Source: Adlercreutzia faecimuris
GTDB lineage: Bacteria; Actinomycetota; Coriobacteriia; Coriobacteriales; Eggerthellaceae
Length of the DNA: 64,000 nucleotides
NCBI RefSeq assembly: GCF_022669055.1
Contig: NZ_JAJMLW010000001.1
Location: 372,001 to 436,000 of the forward strand
Reading direction: 5' to 3'
Position numbers and translations under genes: made by a program. The notes under the pieces were generated by a model that worked only from the letters and a program-made list of their open reading frames with translations, was not told where the DNA came from and ran no database searches. Shown one piece after another: positions 53,366 through 61,772 of the stretch (position 1 is its first letter; the number at the start of each line of letters is the position of its first letter).

Positions 53366-53589
53366 AAGGGGGCCGCCCGAGGGCCCTCCCTGGGGAACGG
53401 AGCGGCAGTTTTTCGCCGGTGAACTGCGCGAACGTCGAAATTAGCCACCGCTTACCCTCCCGAGCCCGCCGTTCGCCCCGCAACGGCCCGCCAAACCCCA
53501 CGCCCCCGGGAGTGTCCAACCCCCGCCTTGCCGTTTCCCGCTCCGCCGTTGCGCTATCATGGGGCGTGCCGTCGTCGAAGGGATTCCCC

Positions 53590-54642
53590 ATGCCTGACAT
53601 CCAACTCCGCTTCCGCAAGGACATGCTGGTGCTTTCCGCCCCCGTATCCGCCGCCCTAGCCCGCGATGGGCTGGACGTGGCCCGCGACCTGGAATTCACC
53701 CTGCTCTTCGAACCGGACGTGGTGGAGGAGGCGTGCCGCTTGGAATCCATCGCCGGCGCCCAGTGCCTGGTGGCGCCCACCGCCGGCGTGACGCCCGCGC
53801 GCCTGGCCGCCGCGGCGATGGACGGCCGTGGGCCGGACGTGGTGTGCGCCGCCCTGGCGGTGGTGCGGTCCCTGCGCCCGCAGCACGTCCTGGCGGCCAT
53901 CGGGCCGTGCGGGCTGCCCCTCGACGGGTCGTCCAAGGCGTCGATGACCGAGAACCGCGAGCAGTACGCCCGCGCGGCGCGCCTGTTCGCCGGCGAGGAG
54001 GTCGACGGGTTTCTGCTGGAGGGCTTCGCCGGCTGCGCCGACCTGATGTGCGCCCTGGCGGGGCTGCGCAAGGTGACCGACGCGCCTATCCTCGCGTCGG
54101 TGGACGTGGATGGGGAGGGGATGCTCGCCAACGGGCGCGACACCCTGGAGGCGGCCTGCGCCGTCATGGCCGACTTCGAGGCCTCCGTGGCCGGGTTCGC
54201 CACCGCCGCCGGCCAGGACGAGGCCTGCGCCCTCGCGCGCCGCGCGGGCGCGGCCTGCGACCTGCCGCTGATGGCGTCGCTCGTGGTCGGCCGGCGCGAT
54301 GCGCGCCAGCAGGGCCCCACGCCCGAGAACCCCTACTACTGCCCCGACACCATGGTGGCTGCCGCCGACGCCCTGCGCGCCGCGGGCGTCCAGTTCCTGC
54401 GCGCCGCCGGTGACGCCACCCCGGCCTACACCGGTGCGCTGGTGGCGACCACGGTGGGCCTTGACGTGCGCGGCCCTGCGCCCGAGGCCCCGGCCGGCCT
54501 CGCGCGGCAAGAGGCCCTCGACGACCTGGCCGCCTCGATGCGCGAGCGCGTGTCCGCCGCCCTCGGCACCCTCGCCGCCGAGGCCGACGCAGCCGCCGCC
54601 ACCCTCACCCCCGAGGAGCGCCGCGCCGGGGAAGGGGAGTAG
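53590..54642 (+). CDS. Degenerate homocysteine S-methyltransferase-like protein
   Basis: The ~350-residue protein follows the TIM-barrel plan of the homocysteine methyltransferase (MetH N-terminal) domain: MLVLSAPVSAALARDGLD, AGAQCLVAPTAGVTPARLA, VLAAIGPCGLPLDGSS, FLLEGFAGCADLMCALAGL. The zinc-binding cysteines are missing: the expected GGCC site reads RAAGDATPAYTGAL and the expected NC site reads GFATAAG. It therefore probably cannot activate homocysteine and may bind another ligand or act as a partner subunit. GAAGGGATTCCCC precedes ATG 53590. The next gene starts one base after the stop. Confidence 0.65.
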   Translation: MPDIQLRFRKDMLVLSAPVSAALARDGLDVARDLEFTLLFEPDVVEEACRLESIAGAQCLVAPTAGVTPARLAAAAMDGRGPDVVCAALAVVRSLRPQHVLAAIGPCGLPLDGSSKASMTENREQYARAARLFAGEEVDGFLLEGFAGCADLMCALAGLRKVTDAPILASVDVDGEGMLANGRDTLEAACAVMADFEASVAGFATAAGQDEACALARRAGAACDLPLMASLVVGRRDARQQGPTPENPYYCPDTMVAAADALRAAGVQFLRAAGDATPAYTGALVATTVGLDVRGPAPEAPAGLARQEALDDLAASMRERVSAALGTLAAEADAAAATLTPEERRAGEGE

Positions 54643-54643
54643 C

Positions 54644-55156
54644 ATGCCCCGCGACCACTATGGCAGCAACCGCGATCAGAGCGAGTACTACGGCGCGCTG
54701 CAGAACCTGGTGGACAGCCTGTTCCCTGACGACTGGGACGAGCTGGGGGACGAGGCCGGCGCTGCGACGTCCGGCGCGGACGCGGCGACCTCGGGCGCGT
54801 CGGGCGCGGCCGACGCCGCAGATGGCGTAGCGGCGGGTACCGCGGTGGCAGGCGCATCGGGTGCGGCCGATGCCGCGGCGGCCTTCGGGGTGTCGGAGCG
54901 CGCGGCCGGGCTGCTGGGACTGGCGGCGCTCGTGCCCGATGCGGCCGACGCCGAGCCCGCGGCGGAGGCGGCCGGCCCTACCGTGCGGCGCCTCGACGCC
55001 ATCCTGGCGGCCGAGGCGGCCGACCTGCCCGACGACCTCATCCGCATCGTCAAGCTGCTGCCGCCCGGCGACTACACCCGCGCACGCCTCTGCACCCAGC
55101 TCAACTCCGCCCTCGCCGGCCATGCCTGGGGCCAAGTCTACGGCACCGTGGAGTAG
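54644..55156 (+). CDS. Unknown partner of the methyltransferase-like protein
   Basis: The 170-residue protein starts with a polar NQYYG-like segment (YGSNRDQSEYYGALQNLVDSLFPDDW), has a long Ala/Gly/Asp low-complexity middle (about 40-90) and ends in a compact part (LPDDLIRIVKLLPPGDYTRARLCTQLNSALAGHAWGQVYGTVE). No family is recognised. GAAGGGGAGTAGC overlaps the preceding gene's end, so it is co-translated. Function is unknown. Confidence 0.6.
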   Translation: MPRDHYGSNRDQSEYYGALQNLVDSLFPDDWDELGDEAGAATSGADAATSGASGAADAADGVAAGTAVAGASGAADAAAAFGVSERAAGLLGLAALVPDAADAEPAAEAAGPTVRRLDAILAAEAADLPDDLIRIVKLLPPGDYTRARLCTQLNSALAGHAWGQVYGTVE

Positions 55157-55163
55157 AGCCTAA

Positions 55164-55290
55164 TAAGGAAAGAAAATCGCGATTTTCTTTCCTTAGCGCC
55201 ATCCGAAGGCCTCGTAAGGTAAAGAAGTTTTCCTTAGCCGCGACACCAGGCGCCCGAAGGAAAGAAAACGGCGGTTTTCTTTCCTTCGGG
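55164..55290. repeat. Flanking repeat A beside the Fic gene
   Basis: It contains a perfect 32-bp palindrome (55164-55195, built on TAAGGAAAGAAAATCG) and a second hairpin CCCGAAGGAAAGAAAAC/GTTTTCTTTCCTTCGGG (55253-55290). The ~124-bp unit is repeated in the same orientation at 56488-56611 with about eight differences. Confidence 0.85.
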
Positions 55291-55298
55291 CTTTTGAC

Positions 55299-56438
55299 CT
55301 AGTCAGTCCCCACTTCCAGGATGTCCATGTATTCCTTGAACACGTAGGTTTTGCCGCGGGCCATGTCGGGCGAGGCGTCTACGAGCACGGCGAAATCGTT
55401 CATGAAGCGGTCGATGAGCGCCGCCGCCGTTGGCCTGCTGATACCCAGCCGGTCGGCAGCTCCGACGCGTGTGATGGTTGGCGTGATGAGCAGCAGGTCG
55501 AGGAACTTTCGGGCATTTGCGGCTGATGCTCCGCCGACTGAGTCGATCAGGGCGACCTTCGTCTCACGAAGCCGGTTGATGCGAGTGGCTGATTCCGACG
55601 ACTCCTCGGATATCTCGATGATTCCCCGAAGGAAGAACTTCACCCACTCCTCCCATTCGCCCTTATGTCGTATGGCCATCAGCCGGTCGTAGTACTCGGT
55701 GCGGTTTCTCTTGAAGTAGTAACTCAGATAGAGCAGAGGTCGACTCAGGATGTTCTGCTGGCAGAGCCAGAACGTTATGAGCAGGCGTCCCATGCGGCCG
55801 TTTCCATCGATGAAGGGGTGGATGGTCTCGAACTGCGCGTGGATGAGCGCGATTTTGATCAGCGGAGGCAGGCCGTCGTCTTCGTGGATGTAGCGCTCCA
55901 GGTCGCCGAGGGCATCAGTCAGATCGTCAACGCAGGGAGGCACGTACGCGGCATTCGCCAAGGTGCACCCGGCCCCGCCGATCCAGTTCTGCGAGGTGCG
56001 GAACTCACCGGGATGCCGGTTGCTTCCGCGCCCCGAGGCCAGCAGCTTCCCGTGAATCTCGCGAATGAGCCGCAGGCTCATGGGGAAGTCGCGCAGGCGC
56101 TCGATGCCGTAGTTCATGGCGTTGACGTAGTTGGTTACCTCGCGCGCATCCTGGGTCTGACGCTCTTCTGCCACCAGTACTTCGGCGAGGGATGCCTGGG
56201 TGCCCTCGATTTGGGAGCTGAGGAGGGCCTCCTTCTTCACGTACATCGACACGAACAGGTCGGGGTTCGGGAGCGTTTGGGTAATGCCGTCGAGTCTGCC
56301 GAGTGCCCGGTCGGCCGCTGAGAGTAGCTGTATCATCTCGCCGTCGAACTCCAGCGGGGGCTCGGGAGGAAGCGGGGCGGGCTTGAATGACGAGTAGCCT
56401 GTCGGTTGGTGAATGTAGCGTCCAGCGCGGCCTTCCAT
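55299..56438 (-). CDS. Fic-domain AMPylase-type protein (class II, self-inhibited)
   Basis: The 379-residue protein has an N-terminal Fic_N region carrying the inhibitory motif SSQIEGTQ (about 75-82), the Fic core with HPFIDGNGRMGR (~205-216), and a C-terminal winged-helix domain (about 300-365, VGAADRLGISRPTAAALIDRFM). The motif set is complete, so it should transfer AMP (or another nucleotide phosphate) to a protein target under control of its own inhibitory helix. GAAGGGAGC precedes the ATG. Base composition is lower in GC than neighbours, and it is framed by two direct repeats, which point to gene acquisition. No antitoxin gene is adjacent, consistent with an internal inhibitor. Confidence 0.9.
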   Translation of the reverse strand: MEGRAGRYIHQPTGYSSFKPAPLPPEPPLEFDGEMIQLLSAADRALGRLDGITQTLPNPDLFVSMYVKKEALLSSQIEGTQASLAEVLVAEERQTQDAREVTNYVNAMNYGIERLRDFPMSLRLIREIHGKLLASGRGSNRHPGEFRTSQNWIGGAGCTLANAAYVPPCVDDLTDALGDLERYIHEDDGLPPLIKIALIHAQFETIHPFIDGNGRMGRLLITFWLCQQNILSRPLLYLSYYFKRNRTEYYDRLMAIRHKGEWEEWVKFFLRGIIEISEESSESATRINRLRETKVALIDSVGGASAANARKFLDLLLITPTITRVGAADRLGISRPTAAALIDRFMNDFAVLVDASPDMARGKTYVFKEYMDILEVGTD

Positions 56439-56480
56439 GGCATGCTCCCTTCTAGAAGTGCCTGAATTATAGGCGACAAG

Positions 56481-56611
56481 ATGGCGCTAAGGAAAGAAAA
56501 TCGTGATTTTCTTTCCTTAGCGCCATCCGAAGGCCTCGTAAAGTAAAGAAGTTTTCCTTAGCCGCGACACCACGCGTTCGAAAGAAAGAAAACGGCGGTT
56601 TTCTTTCTCTA
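56481..56611. repeat. Flanking repeat B beside the Fic gene
   Basis: The copy starts with a 46-bp near-perfect palindrome (56481-56526, arms ATGGCGCTAAGG...CCTTAGCGCCAT) and ends with GAAAGAAAAC/GTTTTCTTTC (~56585-56606). Relative to repeat A it keeps seven extra palindrome bases on the left side. It lies just upstream of the Fic start. Confidence 0.85.
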
Positions 56612-57053
56612 GAGCCGACAGAGAAGGGGGCGTTTCTTCTTTGCGGGGGGGGGCGCATGCCGGGAGGGCGGCCGGAGGCGTTGGGGGCTTTTCGCTCGGG
56701 CGCTCTGTTCGTCTTTGGCTAACGGGTTGGCGTCAAGTTGGAAAATGATTTCTGTAGTTTTCAGCCGCCCAAAAACACAACTTGTTCGCTTGCAGTCGAA
56801 CAAGGGCCCATGTACTATATCTACTTGCTAGGAAACGTATTAAACACAACATATTGTGTGCAAGTCGGAGCAAAAGCGGTGGAAATCCTGTTGATGAAAC
56901 AAGCGATTCCCCACTTCGGCGCGATGAACCTCGCAAGCGTTGAATAATGCGGAAACTCCGAACGAAGCACAGCATTTTGTGCTTGCCGCCCTGCGCTGCC
57001 GCGCGGGGCGACGTTGTGAATGGCCGCGGCAGCAGAAAGGAAAACGGCACGCC
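56612..57053 (+). promoter_or_regulatory. nrdD regulatory region with NrdR boxes
   Basis: A strong NrdR box ACACAACATATTGTGT lies at 56844-56859. A weaker one, GTACTATATCTACTTG, starts 32 bases earlier (56812-56827), the usual three-turn spacing for the ATP/dATP-sensing repressor NrdR. Upstream, CTTGTTCG (56781-56788) and CGAACAAG (56797-56804) form an inverted repeat of unknown role. No protein-coding gene is supported here. Confidence 0.7.
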
Positions 57054-59402
57054 ATGGTAGAGACCATCATCAAGCGCGACGGGCGCACGACCACCTTCAA
57101 CCGGGAGAAGATCGTCGGGGCAGTGGAGAAGGCCTTCCAGGCCTGCGCCGCCATGCAGGATCGCGCGGTGGCCGAGGAGATCGCCGACACCGTCATCGCC
57201 AAGCTCGATCAGGGCGCCATCGAGGGCACCCCCACGGTCGAGGGCGTTCAGGATCTGGTGGAGGAGACCCTCATCGAGGCCGGCTTCGTCCAGACGGCGA
57301 AGGCCTACATCCTCTATCGCGCCGAGCGCAACCGCGTCCGCGACGTCAACTCCCGCCTCATCAAGACGCTGAAGGACATCACCTTCTCCAAGGCGTCCGA
57401 GTCGGACATGAAGCGCGAGAACGCCAACATCGACGCCGACACCGCCATGGGCACCATGCTGAAGTACGGCTCCGAGTCGGCCAAGCAGTTCTACGAGATG
57501 TGCGTCATCAACCCGAAGTTCGCCCGCGCCCATCGCGAGGGCGACATCCACATCCATGACATGGACTTCTACACGCTGACCACCACCTGCTGCCAGATCG
57601 AGCTGCGCAAGCTCTTCAAGGGCGGCTTCTCCACCGGTCACGGCGTGCTGCGCGAGCCCAACGACATCTCCAGCTACGCGGCCCTGGCCTGCATCGCCAT
57701 CCAGTCGAACCAGAACGACCAGCACGGCGGCCAGTCGGTGTGCGACTTCGACTACGGCCTGGCCGAGGGCGTGCGCAAGACTTTCCGCCGCCTGTTCAAG
57801 AAGCACACGGCCGAGGCCGTCGACCTGCTGACCGACATCGCCGACGACCGCGAGTTCGCCGAGAAGATGCTGGCCGACGTCGAGGCCGAGACGGGCGCCA
57901 TCGCCTCGCTGGACATGGATCCGGCCTTCCGCGCGGGCGTCATCGCTGGCCTGACCGGGGCGGGCATTGACGAGGCTACGGCCAACCGCGTGGTCGACTA
58001 CGCGGTGAAGAACGCCACGCGCGACACCGATCGCCAGACCTTCCAGGCCATGGAGGCGCTGGTGCACAACCTCAACACCATGCACTCCCGCGCCGGCGCG
58101 CAGACGCCGTTCAGCTCGGTGAACTACGGCATGGACACCTCCCCCGAGGGCCGCATGGTCATCAAGAACATGCTGCTGGCCACCGAGGAGGGCCTGGGCT
58201 CCGGCGAGACCCCCATCTTCCCCGTGCAGATCTTCCGCGTGAAGGAGGGCGTCAACTACAACCCGGAGGATCCGAACTACGACCTGTTCAAGCTGGCCAT
58301 GCACTGCTCGGCCAAGCGCCTGTTCCCCAACTTCTCCTTCCTGGACGCGCCGTTCAACGCGCAGTACTACAAGGGCACGCCCGAGACGGAGATCGCCTAC
58401 ATGGGCTGCCGCACCCGCGTCATGGGCAACGTCTACGACCCCGACCGCGAGGTGACGCCCGGCCGCGGCAACCTGTCGTTCACGTCGATCAACCTGCCGC
58501 GCCTAGCCATTCGCTCCAAGGGCGACCTGGACCTGTTCTTCGACCTGCTCGACTCCAAGCTGGCGCTGGTCACCGCGCAGCTCGACGAGCGCTTCGAGAT
58601 CCAGGCCCGCAAGAAGGTGTACAACGCCCCGTTCCTGATGGGCCAGGGCGTGTGGATCGACTCCGAGAAGCTCAAGCCCACCGACGAGCAGCGCGAGGTG
58701 CTCAAGCACGGCACGCTGACCACCGGCTTCATCGGCCTGGCCGAGTGCCTGGTGGCGCTGACCGGCAAGCACCACGGCGAGTCGGCCGAGGCGCAGCGCC
58801 TGGGCCTGGAGATCGTGGGCCACATGCGCTCCTACTGCGACCGCGTGTCGCGTGAGCGTGGCATGAACTACACGCTCATCGCCACGCCCGCCGAGGGCCT
58901 GTCCGGCCGCTTCGTGCGCGTCGACCGCGAGCGCTACGGCTCCATCCCCGGCGTGACCGACCGCGACTACTACACCAACGGCTTCCACGTGCCGGTGTAC
59001 TACGACATCTCCGCGTTCGACAAGATCGCCATCGAGGCGCCCTACCACGCGCTGACCAACGGCGGCCACATCTCCTACATCGAGCTGGACGGCGACCCGA
59101 CGGACAACCTGGAGGCCTTCGAGAGCGTCATCCGCTACATGAAGGACTGCGGCATGGGCTACGGCTCGGTCAACCACCCGGTCGACCGCGACCCGGTGTG
59201 CGGCTACAACGGCATCATTGAGGACGTGTGCCCCAAGTGCGGCCGCACCGAGGCCGAGCACGACATGCCCTTCGAGCGCATCCGCCGCATCACCGGCTAC
59301 CTGGTGGGCACCCTCGACCGCTTCAACGACGCCAAGCGCGCCGAGGAGCACGACCGCGTCAAGCACGACGTGAGCCGCATCGAGGAAGTCGAGGAGCGCT
59401 AG
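57054..59402 (+). CDS. nrdD: Anaerobic (class III) ribonucleoside-triphosphate reductase
   Basis: The ~782-residue glycyl-radical enzyme makes dNTPs without oxygen. It has an N-terminal ATP-cone (MVETIIKRDGRTTTFNREKIVGAVEKAF, residues 1-90) for allosteric control, the catalytic barrel, a C-terminal zinc site (CGYNGIIEDVCPKCGR) and the radical-bearing glycine in RRITGYLVGT near residue 750. ATG 57054 is chosen because the ATP-cone starts there; the upstream in-frame sequence is not protein-like. NrdR boxes lie 200 bases upstream. The activase gene nrdG follows after a hairpin. Confidence 0.95.
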   Translation: MVETIIKRDGRTTTFNREKIVGAVEKAFQACAAMQDRAVAEEIADTVIAKLDQGAIEGTPTVEGVQDLVEETLIEAGFVQTAKAYILYRAERNRVRDVNSRLIKTLKDITFSKASESDMKRENANIDADTAMGTMLKYGSESAKQFYEMCVINPKFARAHREGDIHIHDMDFYTLTTTCCQIELRKLFKGGFSTGHGVLREPNDISSYAALACIAIQSNQNDQHGGQSVCDFDYGLAEGVRKTFRRLFKKHTAEAVDLLTDIADDREFAEKMLADVEAETGAIASLDMDPAFRAGVIAGLTGAGIDEATANRVVDYAVKNATRDTDRQTFQAMEALVHNLNTMHSRAGAQTPFSSVNYGMDTSPEGRMVIKNMLLATEEGLGSGETPIFPVQIFRVKEGVNYNPEDPNYDLFKLAMHCSAKRLFPNFSFLDAPFNAQYYKGTPETEIAYMGCRTRVMGNVYDPDREVTPGRGNLSFTSINLPRLAIRSKGDLDLFFDLLDSKLALVTAQLDERFEIQARKKVYNAPFLMGQGVWIDSEKLKPTDEQREVLKHGTLTTGFIGLAECLVALTGKHHGESAEAQRLGLEIVGHMRSYCDRVSRERGMNYTLIATPAEGLSGRFVRVDRERYGSIPGVTDRDYYTNGFHVPVYYDISAFDKIAIEAPYHALTNGGHISYIELDGDPTDNLEAFESVIRYMKDCGMGYGSVNHPVDRDPVCGYNGIIEDVCPKCGRTEAEHDMPFERIRRITGYLVGTLDRFNDAKRAEEHDRVKHDVSRIEEVEER

Positions 59403-59433
59403 GCTTCGGCTGGTAAACGCCATCGTGAAGGGG

Positions 59434-59470
59434 GCGCCCCGCCGGCCGAAGGGTCGGCGGGGCGCTCTTA
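59434..59470 (+). terminator. Hairpin between nrdD and nrdG
   Basis: GCGCCCCGCCG (59434-59444) pairs with CGGCGGGGCGC (59455-59465), followed by TCTTATAAT. The tail overlaps the nrdG -10 element. Confidence 0.65.
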
Positions 59471-59474
59471 TAAT
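59469..59474 (+). promoter_or_regulatory. nrdG promoter -10, leaderless arrangement
   Basis: TATAAT ends six bases before ATG 59481, so transcription should begin at or next to the start codon. A GGAGG at 59475-59479 would instead serve ATG 59487 if transcription began further upstream. Confidence 0.55.
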
Positions 59475-59480
59475 GGAGGC

Positions 59481-60236
59481 ATGAAGATGGATGAGGACAT
59501 AACGGGCGCGGAAGGCGCTGCGGCGGACGCGGGCGCGCCGACGCGTGCCGCGGCGGATGCGACGCGAGACGCGGGCGTGATTGGCGCTGCGGCGCGAAGC
59601 GCGAGTGCGACCGGCGCAGCGGCGGACGCGGGCGCGCCGACCCATATTCGGCTGTACGGGACGGCACCGGACTCCATCGTGGACGGGCCGGGGCTGCGCT
59701 ACGCCGTGTTCGTGCAGGGGTGCTCGCACGGGTGCCCGGGGTGCCACAACCCCGACAGCCATCCCGCCGACGGCGGGACGCTCACGAGCATCGACGCGCT
59801 CATGGCCGACATCCGATCCAACGGGCTCATCCACGACGTGACGCTCTCGGGCGGCGACCCCTTCGAGCAGCCCGAGGCGAGCGCCGAGGTGGCGCGCCGC
59901 CTCAAGGCCGAGGGCTACGGGCTGTGGGCCTACACGGGCTACCTCTACGAGGACCTGCTGCGCCAGGTCGAGCAGGGTGCGGCGGCCGTCGGCGCGGTTG
60001 CGGCGGACGAGGACGCCGAATCGGCGGCAGCGCGTGCGGCTGCCATCGGCGCGCTGCTAGCGACGGTGGACGTGCTGGTGGACGGGCCCTTCGTCGAGGC
60101 GCGCAAGTCGCTCGGCCTCAAGTGGCGCGGGTCGTCCAATCAGCGTCTCATCGACCTGGCGGCTACGCGCCGCGCCGGGCGCGTCGTCGAGTGGCGACCG
60201 CCCAGCTTCGACGTGGAGAAGCCCTCCAACTGGTAG
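59481..60236 (+). CDS. nrdG: Anaerobic ribonucleotide reductase activase (radical SAM)
   Basis: The 251-residue radical SAM enzyme generates the glycyl radical of NrdD using the [4Fe-4S] motif GCSHGCPGCHN (Cys at ~80, 84, 87). The SAM-binding TLSGGDPFEQ and the C-terminal DGPFVEARKSLGLKWRGSSNQR block are typical. The first ~54 residues are an unusual Ala/Gly/Asp/Thr extension in which GAAADAGAPT appears twice, encoded by an exact 23-bp repeat. A second long insert of Ala/Glu/Asp lies around residues 160-195. Either ATG 59481 (leaderless) or ATG 59487 may be used. Confidence 0.92.
   Translation: MKMDEDITGAEGAAADAGAPTRAAADATRDAGVIGAAARSASATGAAADAGAPTHIRLYGTAPDSIVDGPGLRYAVFVQGCSHGCPGCHNPDSHPADGGTLTSIDALMADIRSNGLIHDVTLSGGDPFEQPEASAEVARRLKAEGYGLWAYTGYLYEDLLRQVEQGAAAVGAVAADEDAESAAARAAAIGALLATVDVLVDGPFVEARKSLGLKWRGSSNQRLIDLAATRRAGRVVEWRPPSFDVEKPSNW
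59520..59641 (+). repeat. In-frame 23-bp direct repeat inside nrdG
   Basis: The 23-base sequence starting GCGGCGGACGCGGGCGCGCC is at 59520-59542 and again, identical, at 59619-59641. The copies are 99 bases (33 codons) apart and so in frame. Confidence 0.85.
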
Positions 60237-60292
60237 CCGCCGCACCTGGCGCGCCCTCTCGCCTCACGTCCGCGCCTTTTCGCTGCGCAAAA

Positions 60293-60308
60293 TGTTTCAC
60301 GTGAAACA
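60293..60308. other. parS site (fourth copy)
   Basis: A perfect TGTTTCACGTGAAACA lies in non-coding DNA 57 bases after nrdG, 55.6 kb from the other three. Confidence 0.92.
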
Positions 60309-60332
60309 CTTGTTCTAATATCGCACGACATT

Positions 60333-60433
60333 GCGACAAGGGCGCGAGGTGCGCGCCACGAGGGGAGGGCGCTTGCGGCGACAAGGGCGCGCCACGCGAT
60401 GCGCCGCGAGGGAGGGCGCTTGTGGTGACAAGG
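60333..60433. repeat. Tandem ~46-bp repeat next to the fourth parS
   Basis: Units beginning GCGACAAGGGCGCG at 60333 and 60378 both end GAGGGCGCTTG; a partial third unit starts GTGACAAGGA at 60425. No gene is supported between nrdG and the PHO-type box. Confidence 0.65.
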
Positions 60434-60463
60434 ACGTGACGCGCGCCGTGGAAGCCGGCGCGG

Positions 60464-60491
60464 CTTTACCAAAGCTTTACGTTCCCTTTAC
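60464..60491 (+). promoter_or_regulatory. PHO-type box: three CTTTAC repeats at 11-bp spacing
   Basis: CTTTAC occurs at 60464, 60475 and 60486, exactly 11 bp apart, the register used by PhoB/PhoP proteins. It lies 64 bases before the Na/Pi cotransporter start, with a PhoB/PhoR-like pair downstream. Confidence 0.7.
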
Positions 60492-60554
60492 CGCCACCGC
60501 ATGGGGCGCTCGTAGCATGTCCCCAACGTGCAATCAGACGAGAAGGCGGGGAAT

Positions 60555-61604
60555 GTGAACGAGATCATGGCGACGGGGCTGGGGCTGCTGGGCGGCCTGG
60601 CGCTGTTCCTGTACGGGATGAACCTCATGAGCGGCAGCCTCCAGGAGGTCGCGGGCGAGCGGATGCGCGCCATCCTGGCGGCGATCACGCGCAACCCGGT
60701 GGTGGGCGTGCTGGCCGGCGCGCTGGCGACGGCGGCGCTGCAGAGCTCGAGCGCCACCACGGTGATGGTGATCGGCTTCGTAAGCGCCGGCCTCATGCGC
60801 CTGCCCCAGGCCATCCCCATCATCATGGGCGCCAACATCGGCACCACCATCACGGCCCAGATCATCGCGTTCAAGCTGTCCGACTACGTGCTGGCCTTCG
60901 TCTTCGCCGGCTTCATCCTCATGACCCTGGCGAAGGGCGAGCGCGCGAAGCTGGGCGGCCGCGCGGTGTTCGGGTTCGGCCTGCTGTTCCTGGGCATCGA
61001 CACCATGGGCGCGGCCATGAAGCCCCTGGCGGCCAACCCCGTGTTCACCGACCTCATCGCCCAGGTGGCCAGCGTGCCGGTGCTCGGCGTGGTGGTGGGC
61101 ACCGCGATGACCCTCATCGTCCAGAGCTCGAGCGCCACCATCGCCGTGCTGCAGAACTTCGCCGCGCAGGCTGGCCCCGACGGTGTGAGCAGCGTCATCG
61201 GCCTGGAGGGCGCCATCCCCATCCTGCTGGGCGACAACCTGGGCACCACGGTGACGGCGCTGTTGGCGGCGGTCGGCCAGTCGCGCGACGCCAAGCGGGT
61301 GGCGCTCTCGCACTGCGTGTTCAACCTGTCGGGTTGCCTGCTCTTCGTCGGCCTGGTGGGGCCCTTCGCCTCCTTCGTGGCGATGATCCCGCCCGTGGGG
61401 CCCGAGGTGGAGGTCATCGCGCGGCAGATCGCCAACGCGCACACCTGCTTCAACGTGGCCATGACGCTCATCTGGCTGCCGATGGTGTCGGTGATGGTGC
61501 GGATAGTGATGGCGGCGCTGCCCGACGAGCCGCGCCGTCCGCGCCGCGGCCGCGTGGCCGGCCCCCGGTGGGAGGCACCCGCCCCGGGCGCGCCGGCGGC
61601 CTAG
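60555..61604 (+). CDS. Na/Pi cotransporter (NptA/PNaS family)
   Basis: The ~349-residue membrane protein has two inverted repeats, each with the family signature QSSSAT (about residues 62 and 195). GANIGTT and GDNLGTT motifs follow each repeat. It moves inorganic phosphate with Na+ across the inner membrane. The usual C-terminal PhoU-like domain is absent; the protein ends in a short basic/Pro tail. GTG 60555 is preferred because AAGGCGGGG precedes it; GTG 60528 is an alternative. A PHO-type box upstream and a PhoB/PhoR pair downstream suggest phosphate-starvation control. Confidence 0.88.
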   Translation: MNEIMATGLGLLGGLALFLYGMNLMSGSLQEVAGERMRAILAAITRNPVVGVLAGALATAALQSSSATTVMVIGFVSAGLMRLPQAIPIIMGANIGTTITAQIIAFKLSDYVLAFVFAGFILMTLAKGERAKLGGRAVFGFGLLFLGIDTMGAAMKPLAANPVFTDLIAQVASVPVLGVVVGTAMTLIVQSSSATIAVLQNFAAQAGPDGVSSVIGLEGAIPILLGDNLGTTVTALLAAVGQSRDAKRVALSHCVFNLSGCLLFVGLVGPFASFVAMIPPVGPEVEVIARQIANAHTCFNVAMTLIWLPMVSVMVRIVMAALPDEPRRPRRGRVAGPRWEAPAPGAPAA

Positions 61605-61669
61605 CCCTGGGCCTGCGCCGACTTGGAAACGATGAAGGCGCCGCCGCGGCTCGGTGGCGCCGACTCGCC

Positions 61670-61675
61670 TACAAT
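61670..61675 (+). promoter_or_regulatory. Possible -10 for the two-component operon
   Basis: TACAAT resembles the element before the aldolase gene; the -35 is not obvious. It would start a separate transcript for the regulator and kinase. Confidence 0.4.
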
Positions 61676-61772
61676 AGACGCGCCGCGACACGCCGGGGGA
61701 GTTGCCCCCGGCGCGTCCTCGTCCTCGGCGGAAGGAGCCGGGGCGCCTCGAGCCGATGCGGAAGGGAGGGCC

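Noticed and set aside
55299-56438. The Fic gene with its flanking repeats as an insertion sequence
   Set aside because: No transposase is encoded, and the repeats are direct rather than terminal inverted; cassette or REP/MITE-type capture is the better description.
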